From Nocardia jinanensis (GTDB taxonomy: Bacteria > Actinomycetota > Actinomycetes > Mycobacteriales > Mycobacteriaceae): a stretch of 64,000 bases of DNA. Numbering within the stretch: position 1 is the stretch's first letter; every line of letters starts with the position of its first letter. Below are positions 44,111 through 53,225 of this stretch, piece by piece. Under the pieces are notes generated by a model. It was not told where the DNA came from, did not search any database, and saw only the letters and a list, made by a program, of their open reading frames with translations. The stretch spans positions 682,001 through 746,000 of the forward strand of contig NZ_BMMH01000001.1 in NCBI RefSeq assembly GCF_014645735.1. The letters run 5' to 3'. Position numbers and translations under genes: made by a program.

Positions 44111-45208
44111 ATGCACAGTTACGGACGCGAACCCGGCGCGGACCCGTCGGGGACCGCGTGGGTCCGGCGCGCCCTCACCCAGATAGGCCGCTTGATCCTG
44201 CGCGTGGCCGTCAAAGCCTGGGACGACTCGATTTTCGCCAAGGCCGCCGCGGCGGCCTTCTGGCAGACCCTGTCGCTGGTACCGCTGCTGTTCGGCCTGC
44301 TCGGCGGTCTCGGCTACGTGAGCAATGTCTTCGGGCCCGACACCGTGGAGATCGTGGAATCGAAAGCCCTCACGTTCAGCCGTGATCTGTTCAGTCCGAG
44401 TGTGGTCACCGATCTGATCGAACCCACGATCCGCGATGTGCTCGGGCGTGGCCGCGCCGCGTTCGTCTCGGTGGGTTTCGTGCTCTCGCTGTGGGCTGGA
44501 TCATCGGCGATGGCGACCTTCGTCGACGCGATCGTGGAGGCACACGGCCAGCAGGACGCCCGGAATCCGATCTGGCAACGCATCTTCGCCCTGCTGCTCT
44601 ACGTCCAGTTCCTCATCGCGGCGATCTTCATCCTGCCGCTCGTCGCGCTGGGCCCGGTGCTGATCGGACGGATACTGCCGGACTCCTGGCTCGAACCGGG
44701 GCTGCGATTGATCGACACCTTCTATTACCCCGCGGTGGGCCTGCTGCTCATCATCGGCCTGGCCACGTTGTACAAACTCGCACTGCACAGTTCGCTGCCC
44801 TATCACCGGCTGTTCTGCGGCGCACTGCTGGCGGCGGTGTTCTTCATGGCGGCCAGCGATATCCTGCGCCACTATCTGGCCCTGGTGACCCGGACCGGGG
44901 TCACCTACGGCGCACTCGCCACCCCGATCGCCTTCCTGCTGTTCACGTTCTTCCTGGGCTTCGCGGTGATCCTCGGCGCGGAGTTCAACGCCGCGGTCCA
45001 GGAGTTCTGGCCGGCCCGCGCCACCCGGATGGAGCAGTTCAAAACATGGCTGGCCAGGCGGCGCGACGCGGCACAGACCGGCCGCGACACCGAACCCGCC
45101 GATCCCGGCTCACACCGGATACCGCGGCGCCGTGGCGCACGACGCGGCGATGACGGGCCCGAGGAAGGCCCCACCGGCGCAACACCCGCCCCGATGATCA
45201 CGCACTGA
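44111..45208 (+). CDS. YihY/BrkB-family membrane protein
   Basis: The 365-residue protein has six transmembrane helices (FWQTLSLVPLLFGLLGGLGY, FVSVGFVLSLWAGSSAMATF, LLLYVQFLIAAIFILPLVALGPV, YYPAVGLLLIIGLATLYKL, FCGALLAAVFFMAASDIL, AFLLFTFFLGFAVILGAEFNAA) and the family's AKAAAAAFWQTLSL entry. The basic Pro/Arg C-tail is cytosolic. It matches Rv2707 by position. The earlier RNase BN name for this family is incorrect for most members. Function unclear. Confidence 0.88.
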   Translation: MHSYGREPGADPSGTAWVRRALTQIGRLILRVAVKAWDDSIFAKAAAAAFWQTLSLVPLLFGLLGGLGYVSNVFGPDTVEIVESKALTFSRDLFSPSVVTDLIEPTIRDVLGRGRAAFVSVGFVLSLWAGSSAMATFVDAIVEAHGQQDARNPIWQRIFALLLYVQFLIAAIFILPLVALGPVLIGRILPDSWLEPGLRLIDTFYYPAVGLLLIIGLATLYKLALHSSLPYHRLFCGALLAAVFFMAASDILRHYLALVTRTGVTYGALATPIAFLLFTFFLGFAVILGAEFNAAVQEFWPARATRMEQFKTWLARRRDAAQTGRDTEPADPGSHRIPRRRGARRGDDGPEEGPTGATPAPMITH

Positions 45209-45331
45209 ACGGCCTCTATAGACGGGCACGCGACGAGCGCCATGGGCTGGACGCGCTTGTTCGTGCGCTCGCTCCGGAGCCGCCGGGCCGGACATCGCGC
45301 GGCATGGCGGCCGGCCGCACGAGGTCACCAT

Positions 45332-45349
45332 CGGCCGGTACACCGGCCG
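45332..45349. terminator. Short GC palindrome 3' of yihY
   Basis: CGGCCGGT and ACCGGCCG arms flank AC, 124 bp after the yihY stop and 19 bp from the DUF3039 stop. It could help end both convergent transcripts. Confidence 0.35.
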
Positions 45350-45367
45350 GCCGAGGCAGGAACGTGC

Positions 45368-45613
45368 TCAGTCGCCCTTACGAAGGCTCTCGTAGACCTT
45401 CTTGCACTCCGGGCAGACCGGGGAACCCGGCTTCGCCGAGCGCGTCACCGGGAAGACTTCACCGCACAACGCGACCACCATCGTGCCCATCACGGCACTC
45501 TCGGCGATCTTGTTCTTCTTCACGTAGTGGAAGAACTTGGGGGTGTCGTCGGCGGTGGTCTCGTCGGTGGTCGTATCGGGGCGGACCAGAGTATCGGTAC
45601 TCACGCCCTCCAT
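45368..45613 (-). CDS. DUF3039 family protein
   Basis: This 81-residue protein has an acidic Thr-rich N-terminus and the core KFFHYVKKNKIAESAVMG, VALCGEVFPVTRSA, VCPECKKVYESL, which give zinc-binding Cys and His residues typical of DUF3039 (Rv2708c). ATG at 45613 was used; the GTG at 45604 is possible too. It lies divergent from DUF3099. Confidence 0.88.
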   Translation of the reverse strand: MEGVSTDTLVRPDTTTDETTADDTPKFFHYVKKNKIAESAVMGTMVVALCGEVFPVTRSAKPGSPVCPECKKVYESLRKGD

Positions 45614-45790
45614 GATGCCGCATCCGGGCGCCGCGCTCGCACGATCACCCCCGCGACCGGGTAGCACCGGCGTGTGGGACCGCGGTCCGACCGGGTGAGA
45701 ACACTCGACTTCCCGCTGCGCCGGCCGCAGGGCAGGGTTGTGGCCGGACGCGTTGTACACGATGGTGGCGATAGTGCAAGACTCGAAGGT

Positions 45791-46231
45791 ATGCAGCAGC
45801 ACGGCGAAGACTCCGGGCGCGGCCCGGAGCACCTCGACGCCGGTGCGAGCGGTCCCGGTGAGCACCTCGGCACACCGCGACCGGCCCGTCCCTCCCGTTC
45901 GCGCGGTTTCTTCCCCGGCGACGATGCCGAACACGCGGCGCTGATCACCGCGGCCGCACCCTCCTTCGAGGAGCAGCATCGGGCCCGGGTCCGCCGGTAC
46001 ACCATCATCATGGCGTTCCGGATCCCGGCGCTGATCCTGGCCGCCGTGGCCTACTCGGCGTTCGGCAACGCCCTGGTCTCGATCCTCATCATGGCGGCCT
46101 CGGTCCCCCTGCCGTGGATCGCGGTCCTCGTCGCGAACGACCGGCCGCCCCGGGAGAAGAACGAACCCAGCCGCTGGGACCGCCCGCGTCCCGCGCTGGA
46201 GGAACGCCGGCACGACGAGATCGACGGCTAG
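45791..46231 (+). CDS. DUF3099 family membrane protein
   Basis: This 146-residue protein has two transmembrane helices (IMAFRIPALILAAVAYSAFG and LVSILIMAASVPLPWIAVLVA) after ALITAAAPSFEEQHRARVRRY, a conserved DUF3099 block (Rv2709-like). ATG 45791 is preceded by GAAGG. It is divergent from DUF3039, as in M. tuberculosis. Function unknown. Confidence 0.87.
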   Translation: MQQHGEDSGRGPEHLDAGASGPGEHLGTPRPARPSRSRGFFPGDDAEHAALITAAAPSFEEQHRARVRRYTIIMAFRIPALILAAVAYSAFGNALVSILIMAASVPLPWIAVLVANDRPPREKNEPSRWDRPRPALEERRHDEIDG

Positions 46232-46310
46232 CCACCCGCATACGGCAACCGCACCGCACCTGGCCGGTGCGGCGATCGGGCCGGGTAACCGGAGGTGGCA
46301 GAGTACCGCT

Positions 46311-47834
46311 GTGCCCACCTACGGATCGACCGTCCGCTCACCGCTGGCCGCCCTGGCCCCGCCCCTGCGCACCGCGCTGACCAGGGTCGAGTACGACGCC
46401 GACACCTTGCTCGAGGCGCTGGGCGATGCGGCGCACAGCGCCCTGGGCCGCGGAGAACCGGTGCCGGTGCGGCGCGCCGCCCGCGCGGCGGGCGATCTGG
46501 GTGTCCTCGTCCGCCTGCTGCTTCTCGGCGACGCGCTGGACGAGCTAGAGGTAGCCGCCGCGCTGGCGCCGGTGCGGATCGACGAGGCCGTGGCGGCGGG
46601 ATTGCTGACCCGCAGCGGCGGTGTGGTCCGCGCGGCGCTGGATCTACGCCCGACCGATATCGGTGCCGGTAACCGCTGGATCCTGTCCGACCTGGACGAT
46701 TCGATGCATCGACGCACCCTGACCGAGGACCATGTGCTCGGGGTGGGCCATGCCTCGCTCTCGCTGTTGCGGGCCACCCCGACCGCACCGGTGGGATCGG
46801 TGCTGGATCTGGGCACCGGTTGCGGTATCCAGGCCGTGCACGCCGCGTCCTACGCCCGGTCGGTCACCGCCACGGATGTGAATCCGCGCGCCCTGTGGCT
46901 GGCCGAGGCCACCGCCGCGCTCAACGAGCTGGAGATCGAACTGGTCCCGGGGTCGTGGTTCGAGCCGGTCACCGGACGCCGCTTCGACCAGGTGGTGGCC
47001 AATCCGCCGTTCGTGGTCGGTCCCGCCCGGATCGAGCACACCTACCGTGATTCCGGTCTCGCGCTCGACGGTGCCAGCGAACTGGTGATGTCGGGCGTCC
47101 CCGAGCTGCTGACGCCCGGCGGGACCGCGGCGGTGCTGTCGGCGTGGGTGCACACCGAGGAGCAGGACTGGCGGCAGCGGGTCGCCGGGTGGCTGCCCGC
47201 GCACGGTATCGATGCCTGGGTCGTCCAGCGCGATATCGCCGACCCCGCGCTGTACGTGGGGACCTGGCTGCGCGATGCCGGTCTCGACCCGCGCAGCCCC
47301 GAGGCCCAGCAGCGAGCCGGCGCATGGCTCACGGCGCTGGAACAGGCCGGGGTGACCGGGGTCGGATTCGGATTCGTCTATCTGCGCGCCGTGGACGCAC
47401 CCACCGAACTCCTGGCCGAGGATCTCACCCACGGCTTCGACGACCCGCTCGGCACGGAGGCGCTCGCCTATTTCGAACGGTCGGCCTGGTTACGCGATAC
47501 CGCCGCCGACCCGGCGCGGGCCTGGCGATCCCGGTACCGGGTCGATCCGGCGACCGCGCTCGAGCGGGTATCGCTACCGGGCGCCGAGGGCTGGCAGCAG
47601 CAGGTAGCTCGCCTGCACCGGGGCGACGGGCCGCGGTGGCAGCACGAAGTGGACGAGACGACCGTCTCGCTGCTGGCGGGAATGCGGCCCGACGGCCTGC
47701 CGTTGTACGAACTGATCGAACTGCTGGCACTGTCACAGGGAGCAGAGGAGGCCTCCCCCGAGTTCGCGGATGCCGCGCTCGGCGTGGTCACCGGGCTGGT
47801 GAGGCACGGGTTGATCCATCCCGTACCGCGTTAG
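46311..47834 (+). CDS. Class I SAM-dependent methyltransferase (NPPF-type)
   Basis: The 507-residue protein has an N-terminal helical domain (DUF7059-like, residues 1-150), a SAM-binding motif LDLGTGCGIQAVHAA at 165-179, and NPPFVVG at 231-237, the catalytic motif of amino-methyltransferases such as PrmC and N6-adenine enzymes. A C-terminal helical winged-type region follows (about 330-507). It modifies a planar amino group of protein glutamine, rRNA or DNA; the target is unknown. Just upstream of the sigB promoter region. Confidence 0.87.
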   Translation: MPTYGSTVRSPLAALAPPLRTALTRVEYDADTLLEALGDAAHSALGRGEPVPVRRAARAAGDLGVLVRLLLLGDALDELEVAAALAPVRIDEAVAAGLLTRSGGVVRAALDLRPTDIGAGNRWILSDLDDSMHRRTLTEDHVLGVGHASLSLLRATPTAPVGSVLDLGTGCGIQAVHAASYARSVTATDVNPRALWLAEATAALNELEIELVPGSWFEPVTGRRFDQVVANPPFVVGPARIEHTYRDSGLALDGASELVMSGVPELLTPGGTAAVLSAWVHTEEQDWRQRVAGWLPAHGIDAWVVQRDIADPALYVGTWLRDAGLDPRSPEAQQRAGAWLTALEQAGVTGVGFGFVYLRAVDAPTELLAEDLTHGFDDPLGTEALAYFERSAWLRDTAADPARAWRSRYRVDPATALERVSLPGAEGWQQQVARLHRGDGPRWQHEVDETTVSLLAGMRPDGLPLYELIELLALSQGAEEASPEFADAALGVVTGLVRHGLIHPVPR

Positions 47835-47880
47835 GGGCACGCCCGGCCAGCGTGTCCCGCCTTCCGCCGATGGGCTCTCC

Positions 47881-47900
47881 TTCTCAGGAACTTCTCAGAA
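47881..47900 (+). promoter_or_regulatory. Tandem TTCTCAGRA direct repeats upstream of sigB
   Basis: TTCTCAGGAA and TTCTCAGAA occur 11 nt apart, one helical turn, upstream of the sigB promoter. This arrangement fits an OmpR/PhoB-type response-regulator site. MprA directly regulates sigB in M. tuberculosis and is reported to bind loose 8-bp direct repeats containing CTCAG-like units (recalled, unverified). Confidence 0.5.
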
Positions 47901-47923
47901 CGCTACCGTGAAAACCGCAGTTC

Positions 47924-47942
47924 AGAGCGGTTTAACCGCTCT
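47924..47942. promoter_or_regulatory. Perfect 19-bp palindrome upstream of the sigB -35
   Basis: AGAGCGGTTTAACCGCTCT has 9-bp arms around a central T. It ends 6 bp before the -35 element, so a dimeric activator bound here would touch RNA polymerase. Confidence 0.55.
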
Positions 47943-47948
47943 CGGCGA

Positions 47949-47976
47949 GGGAACTTTCCCTATGTCGGGTCCGTTG
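47949..47976 (+). promoter_or_regulatory. ECF-type (SigE/SigH-like) promoter of sigB
   Basis: GGGAAC at 47949-47954 and CGTTG at 47972-47976 are separated by 17 nt, matching the SigE/SigH/SigR consensus GGAAY-N16-18-CGTT. Transcription would start near 47982, about 30 nt upstream of the sigB ATG, whose AGGAGG is at 48000. SigE and SigH drive sigB in mycobacteria. Confidence 0.75.
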
Positions 47977-48010
47977 TTCGGAGTGAGACACCACCGACAG
48001 GAGGCAAGTC

Positions 48011-48979
48011 ATGACAAGCCCCGCCACCACTCGTATGCGCCCCAGTGATACGGACCTCGACGCTCAGAGCCCCGCCGCAGACCTGGTACGTGTGTACCTG
48101 AATGGGATCGGCCGGACCGCACTGCTCACAGCTGCCGACGAAGTCGAACTGGCCAGGCGTATCGAGGCGGGTCTCTACGCCCAGCACCTGCTGGAGACCG
48201 GCAAGCGTTTGTCGGCGACCCGCAAGCGTGATCTGGCGATGGTCGTCCGGGAGGGCCAGGCCGCGCGATCGCACCTGCTGGAAGCCAACCTGCGTCTGGT
48301 CGTCTCGCTCGCCAAGCGGTACACGGGCCGGGGAATGCCGCTGCTTGATCTCATCCAAGAGGGCAATCTGGGCCTGATCCGCGCGATGGAGAAGTTCGAC
48401 TACGCCAAGGGCTTCAAGTTCTCGACCTATGCCACCTGGTGGATCCGCCAGGCGATCACCAGAGGTATGGCCGATCAGAGCCGCACCATCCGGCTGCCGG
48501 TCCACCTCGTCGAGCAGGTCAACAAACTCGCCCGGATCAAGCGCGAACTGCATCAGCAACTCGGCCGGGAGGCCACCGACGCCGAACTGGCGGCCGAATC
48601 GGGTATCGCGGTGGAGAAGATCGCCGATCTGCTCGACCACAGCCGGGACCCGGTGAGCCTGGATATGCCGGTCGGTAACGACGAAGAAGCCCCCCTGGGC
48701 GATTTCATCGAGGATTCCGAGGCCACCTCGGCCGAGAGTGCCGTGATCGCCGGCCTGCTCCATCACGATGTGCGCAGCGTCCTCAAAACCCTGGACGAAC
48801 GCGAACAGCAGGTGATCCGGCTGCGGTTCGGCCTGGACGACGGCCAGCCGCGCACTCTGGACCAGATCGGCAAACTGTTCGGCCTGTCCCGGGAACGTGT
48901 CCGGCAGATCGAACGCGAGGTCATGTCCAAGCTCCGCAAGGGTGAGCGGGCCGACCGGCTGCGCGCCTACGCCAGCTGA
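48011..48979 (+). CDS. sigB: RNA polymerase sigma factor SigB
   Basis: The 322-residue group 2 sigma factor lacks the SigA N-terminal tail. Conserved regions include [31 protein letters not shown] (1.2), [23 protein letters not shown] and [18 protein letters not shown] (2), and [18 protein letters not shown] with [16 protein letters not shown] (4). It is the SigB of the SigA-SigB pair and is expected to act in general stress and stationary phase. AGGAGG precedes the ATG. Confidence 0.96.
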   Translation: MTSPATTRMRPSDTDLDAQSPAADLVRVYLNGIGRTALLTAADEVELARRIEAGLYAQHLLETGKRLSATRKRDLAMVVREGQAARSHLLEANLRLVVSLAKRYTGRGMPLLDLIQEGNLGLIRAMEKFDYAKGFKFSTYATWWIRQAITRGMADQSRTIRLPVHLVEQVNKLARIKRELHQQLGREATDAELAAESGIAVEKIADLLDHSRDPVSLDMPVGNDEEAPLGDFIEDSEATSAESAVIAGLLHHDVRSVLKTLDEREQQVIRLRFGLDDGQPRTLDQIGKLFGLSRERVRQIEREVMSKLRKGERADRLRAYAS

Positions 48980-48997
48980 CCGCTACTCGCGGAACCG

Positions 48998-49024
48998 GTG
49001 ACCGGCCACTTCCCGGCCGGTCAC
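48998..49024. terminator. Perfect 10-bp hairpin between sigB and the acetyltransferase gene
   Basis: GTGACCGGCC and GGCCGGTCAC pair around ACTTCCC, starting 19 bp after the sigB stop and 60 bp before the stop of the convergent gene. Likely terminates sigB. Confidence 0.72.
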
Positions 49025-49084
49025 ACAGTTCGAATCCCCCGGTGGCGTAGCCCCTGGCGCTATGGCGCACCTGACCGGAGGCGT

Positions 49085-51784
49085 TCACCCCAGACGGCGC
49101 GGCCCGATGTCGAAGCGGCTCGGTTGCGGCCCGATCCGCGCCCGGGCGTAGAGAATCGCCGCGGACTCCGGGGCGGCCAGGACCGGCTCGCACGACAGTT
49201 CCCGCATCTCCGGCAGATCGTCGAACATCGCCGAGATACGCCGGGTGAGTTCGATCAGGGCCACTTTGTCGACCCGCGGACTCGCCGGGGTCCCGTTCAG
49301 CAGTGGCGCGGCGCGTGGCGCGTCGATCAATGCGGCCGCCTCCTGGGCGGACAGTGGGAGTGCGCGATAGGCCCGGTCGCCGAGCAGTTCGATGATCGGC
49401 CCGGAAAGACCGAATTCGATCACCGAGCCGAAAGCCGGATCGTCCTGCACCTTCAGCACGCACCCGACCCCTTTCGGGGCCATTCGCTGGATATGCACCA
49501 GCGGATCTCCGCACAGTTCGGCCAGATCACGGTAGGCCTGGCGGACCGCCTCAGGGCGCCACAGATCCAGGCGTACCCAGCTCATATCGGTGCGGCGCCG
49601 CCAGCTCTCGTTGGTGGCCTTCGCCGCCACCGGGTAGCCCAGTTCCGCCGCGGCCGCCACGGCCGCCTCCGCGTCGCGGACCGCCCGGAACTCCACCACG
49701 GAGATGCCGTAGCAATCGAGCAGCAGGACGGTTTCGTCGTCGGTCAACCACCGATCCGATGGATCGGTCGCCCAGTCCGCCATCAGCCGGACGGCCCGTT
49801 CGCTGTCGATATCCGCCGGGCGTCCGTTGTCACCATTGATATGAGCGGCATCCGGAAGCTGGGATGCGGGCAGATCGCGCCAGCGAGCGTAACGGTGCAC
49901 CCGGGCCAGGGCACGGACCGCACGTGCCGGATCCGGGAAGGACGGGATCGAACCCCGGATCGCGGACGCGCCCGGACCACGCACAGCCAGCAGATTCGGG
50001 ATACCGTCGCCGCTGGCGAATGTGGTGAGTACCGGTTTGGATTCGGGCACCGAGGCCACGGCCGCCCGGATCGCCTCGGCATATCCGGTCTGCGGCAGCG
50101 GAATTGGGGGCGCGAAGATGACGATCACCGCATCGGTCTCGTCGGATTCGAGCGCTGCGGCGACGGCGGTCAGGTAATCCTCGGGCGTGGCCTGCGGGCC
50201 CAGGTCCACCGTATCCACCACGGTGAGTCCTTCACTGCGCGCGGCATCGGAGGTGAGCCAGTTGAGCGCGGTGCTGTTGCCCACCACCGCGGGACGGGGA
50301 CCGCGTGGCAGCGGCTGATAGCCCAGCAGCGCCGCGCAGTCGAACATCTCGGAGATCGAATCTGCCTGCACCACACCGGATTGCGCGAAAAGATCGCGGA
50401 CGATGGAGCGATCCAGTTCACCGTCGGACATCCCGCGGGCGGCCAGCCGACTGGGACTCACCGCAACAATGGGCTTGTTACGGGCTACCCGGCGGGCGAT
50501 CCGGGAGAATTTGCGCGGATTACCGAAACTCTCCAGGTACAGCAGGATCACGTCGGTATCGGCATCGGTGTCCCAGTACTGCAATAGATCGTTACCGGAG
50601 ACGTCGGCGCGATTGCCGGCGGATACGAATGTGGACAAACCCAGGTTTCGGGTGGCGGCCTCGGCGAGGATCGCGACGCCGAGCGGGCCCGACTGGCAGA
50701 AGAATCCGATCCGGCCGCGACCCGGCAGCAAGGTGGCCAGCGTGGCGTTGAGCCCCACCGCGGGATCGGTATTGGCGATACCCAGCGCACTCGGCCCCAC
50801 CACCCGCATCCCGTGCCCGCGTGCAGCCTCGACGAGCTCGGCTTCCGCGGTCCGTCCCTGCTCCCCCATCTCCCCGAAACCCGCCGATAACACCAGCAGG
50901 CCCTTGACACCCTTGGCCATACAGTCGTCGAGGACCGAGCCGATGGCGTCCGCCGGGACCGCGACAACGGCCAGATCCACCTCGTCCGGGATATCGCGAA
51001 CCGTCGGATAGGCGTGCACTCCACGCACCGAACGCCGTTCGGGGTTCACCGGGTACACCGCACCCTGGAAAGTTCCGTCCAGCAGGTTGGCCAGCACCAC
51101 GCCGCCGACCCGGCCGGTGCTCGGGGTCGCACCGATCACCGCCACCGAACGGGGGGCCAGCAGGTTACCGACGCTGCGCGCTTCCGACGCGCGTTCCCGC
51201 GCGTCACGCACCGACCGCAATGCCTCGGTGGGGTCGATGGCGAATTCGAGATGCAGCACCGAACCGTCGCGGCTGCGCTCCACCTGATAACCCGCTTCGC
51301 GGAAGACCGTGACCATCACCGCGTTCTCCGCCAGTACCTCGGCGACGAAGGTATCGATCCGGTTCTCCGCGGCCGCGCCCGCCAGATGCTCGAGGAGGAT
51401 GGATCCCAGACCGCGCCCCTGATGCTCGTCGGCCACCACGAAGGCGACCTCGGCGGCCCGGGGACCGGTCCGGTCGAGCAGTTCGTAGCGACCGACGGCG
51501 ATGATCGCCTCCCCCAGGACGACGACCAGCCCGACCCGGTCGTGATAGTCGACATGGGTCGTGCGGTGCAGATCCTTCGGCGAGATCCGGGGATAGGGGC
51601 CGAAATACCGCAGGTAGCGGCTGCGCTCGGACAGAGCGGTATGGAACCGCTGCAGTTCCTCGGCATCGCCGGGAGTGATCGGGCGCAACCGCACCACACC
51701 TCCGTCGGAGGCCAGCACGTCGGCCTGCCAGTGCAGGGGCGCGGGCGGCGGATCGTCGGGGGTGCTGTCGCTGGATTCAGTCAC
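49085..51784 (-). CDS. Pat-like protein acetyltransferase: N-terminal GNAT plus degenerate acyl-CoA synthetase domain
   Basis: The 899-residue protein begins with a GNAT domain (about 20-200; acetyl-CoA loop in DEHQGRGLGSILLEHLAGAA) and continues with an NDP-forming acyl-CoA synthetase module: CoA-binding (RSVAVIGATPSTGRVGG), ligase domains (CQSGPLGVAILAEAA) and an ATP-grasp-like end. The synthetase catalytic His motif (SHTGA in active enzymes) is missing: the region reads ARGMSDGELDRSIV. The ATP-grasp HKxDxGGV motif reads RRRTDMSWV. It is therefore probably a regulatory, not catalytic, module, as in PatZ-type acetylases. GTG 51784 overlaps the acuC stop by 8 bp. Confidence 0.88.
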   Translation of the reverse strand: MTESSDSTPDDPPPAPLHWQADVLASDGGVVRLRPITPGDAEELQRFHTALSERSRYLRYFGPYPRISPKDLHRTTHVDYHDRVGLVVVLGEAIIAVGRYELLDRTGPRAAEVAFVVADEHQGRGLGSILLEHLAGAAAENRIDTFVAEVLAENAVMVTVFREAGYQVERSRDGSVLHLEFAIDPTEALRSVRDARERASEARSVGNLLAPRSVAVIGATPSTGRVGGVVLANLLDGTFQGAVYPVNPERRSVRGVHAYPTVRDIPDEVDLAVVAVPADAIGSVLDDCMAKGVKGLLVLSAGFGEMGEQGRTAEAELVEAARGHGMRVVGPSALGIANTDPAVGLNATLATLLPGRGRIGFFCQSGPLGVAILAEAATRNLGLSTFVSAGNRADVSGNDLLQYWDTDADTDVILLYLESFGNPRKFSRIARRVARNKPIVAVSPSRLAARGMSDGELDRSIVRDLFAQSGVVQADSISEMFDCAALLGYQPLPRGPRPAVVGNSTALNWLTSDAARSEGLTVVDTVDLGPQATPEDYLTAVAAALESDETDAVIVIFAPPIPLPQTGYAEAIRAAVASVPESKPVLTTFASGDGIPNLLAVRGPGASAIRGSIPSFPDPARAVRALARVHRYARWRDLPASQLPDAAHINGDNGRPADIDSERAVRLMADWATDPSDRWLTDDETVLLLDCYGISVVEFRAVRDAEAAVAAAAELGYPVAAKATNESWRRRTDMSWVRLDLWRPEAVRQAYRDLAELCGDPLVHIQRMAPKGVGCVLKVQDDPAFGSVIEFGLSGPIIELLGDRAYRALPLSAQEAAALIDAPRAAPLLNGTPASPRVDKVALIELTRRISAMFDDLPEMRELSCEPVLAAPESAAILYARARIGPQPSRFDIGPRRLG

Positions 51785-53042
51785 GCGGATCCTCCGGGTC
51801 CAGGCCGAGCGGGCCGAAGCACGCTCGACGGGTGGCGAGAACGGCAGTATCGACCGCACGCTGAGCACGGTCGACCCGGGCGTCCCCGGTTTCCGCGGTC
51901 CCCCCCGGGCCGTCCCAGCGCTGGAACGCGATATTCACACCGTCGCCCATGGTGCGGGGCGCCGATATCCGCGGCCTGTCGGTGTGCACGAGATCGATCC
52001 AATCCTGCGGTATCGCGGTCGCCGGGTCCACCGGGCGGTCGAGTGCGATACCCAGCAGGTGGGTCCAGGCCCGCGGCACCACCCGGACCAGTCCGTACCC
52101 GCCCCCGCCGACCGCTAGCCACCGGCCCTCGGCGTAACGGTCGGCCAATTCCCGCATGGCGAGGAACGCCGCCCGCTGCCCCTCGATACCCAGTTCCAAC
52201 TCGGCGAGCGGATCCTCTCGATGGGTGTCCACCCCGCATTGGCTGACCACCAGCTGGGGCCGGAAGGCCGCCACCGCGCCCGGAACCACCGCGTGGAAGG
52301 CGCGCAACCATTGCGGGTCCCGAGTGCCCGGCAGGAGCGGGAGATTGATCACAGTGCCGTCTCCGGCGTCGCTACCGGTCTCGTCCGGCCAGCCCGTATT
52401 CGGCCAGAGCGTGGCCGGATGCTGATGGATCGAAACGGTGAGAACCCGTGGATCGCGATAGAACGCGCGCTGCACACCGTCACCGTGGTGGACGTCCACA
52501 TCGAGGTAGGCGATCCGGTCGAAGCCGTGGTCGAGTAGCCAGGAAATGGCCACCGCCGCGTCGTTGTACACGCAGAAACCGGCGGCCCGGCCGGGCATGG
52601 CGTGGTGCATACCACCGCCGATGCTCACCGCGCGCCGGGTGACGCCCGTGGCGATGGCACGGGCGGCGGCGAGGGTCCCGCCGACGATCACCGACGCGGC
52701 CTCGTGCATCCGGGGAAATATCGGGTTGTCGGTGGATCCGAGCCCGTACGGCGGATCTGTCGGTGGATCGCCGATCGTCTGCCGCGGTTCCGCCGCGCGC
52801 ACCGCGTCGATGTAGTCCCCGGTGTGTACCCGAAGCAAGTCGGCGGTATCGGCCGCGCCGGGCTCCAGGAGTTCGATACCGTCGAGCACTCCGAGTGCGC
52901 GCGCCAGTGCCATCGTGTACTGCAGCCGGACGGGTTTCATCGGATGCTCGGGGGTCCACGAGTAGTCCAGGAAGCGGTCGGTCCAGACGACCGTCCCCGG
53001 TTCCCCGGCGGCGGGGTTCGGATCCGGCGATGCAGTGGTCAT
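51777..53042 (-). CDS. Acetoin utilization/histone-deacetylase-like protein AcuC
   Basis: This 421-residue class I HDAC-like enzyme has GGGMHHAMPGRAAGFCVYNDAA (His146-His147 pair), YLDVDVHHGDGVQ with zinc ligands D183 and H185, VSQCGVDTHREDPLAE with a further Asp, and GGGGYGLVRVVPRAW at the end. It probably deacetylates acetyl-lysine on proteins, as AcuC does on acetyl-CoA synthetase. It is the first gene of a two-gene unit with the acetyltransferase (8-bp overlap). Divergent from ideR. Confidence 0.92.
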   Translation of the reverse strand: MTTASPDPNPAAGEPGTVVWTDRFLDYSWTPEHPMKPVRLQYTMALARALGVLDGIELLEPGAADTADLLRVHTGDYIDAVRAAEPRQTIGDPPTDPPYGLGSTDNPIFPRMHEAASVIVGGTLAAARAIATGVTRRAVSIGGGMHHAMPGRAAGFCVYNDAAVAISWLLDHGFDRIAYLDVDVHHGDGVQRAFYRDPRVLTVSIHQHPATLWPNTGWPDETGSDAGDGTVINLPLLPGTRDPQWLRAFHAVVPGAVAAFRPQLVVSQCGVDTHREDPLAELELGIEGQRAAFLAMRELADRYAEGRWLAVGGGGYGLVRVVPRAWTHLLGIALDRPVDPATAIPQDWIDLVHTDRPRISAPRTMGDGVNIAFQRWDGPGGTAETGDARVDRAQRAVDTAVLATRRACFGPLGLDPEDPRD

Positions 53043-53197
53043 GATCGCAACCGTATCGGGAAGGGTGAAACCCCATCGCACGTTGTCATGCAGTAGAAAT
53101 ACATGTATGTGCGACTGCGGCGTAGGGCCGCGCGCCGAGTGTATTCCCATGGCGTCACGTGACCCGTTCGATTGGACCGGGGTTGCTGGTGCGCAGG

Positions 53198-53203
53198 TAG
53201 AAT
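53198..53203 (+). promoter_or_regulatory. ideR -10 candidate (TAGAAT)
   Basis: TAGAAT lies 22 bp upstream of the ideR GTG and resembles a SigA -10. A TTGGAC further upstream (53172-53177) gives a spacer of 20, too long, so the -35 is uncertain. No IdeR box was seen. Confidence 0.4.
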
Positions 53204-53225
53204 TCGTGCCGACGAAGGGGCAACA

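Noticed and set aside
53043..53225. IdeR box at the ideR promoter
   Set aside because: No sequence close to the TTAGGTTAGSCTAACCTAA consensus was found there.
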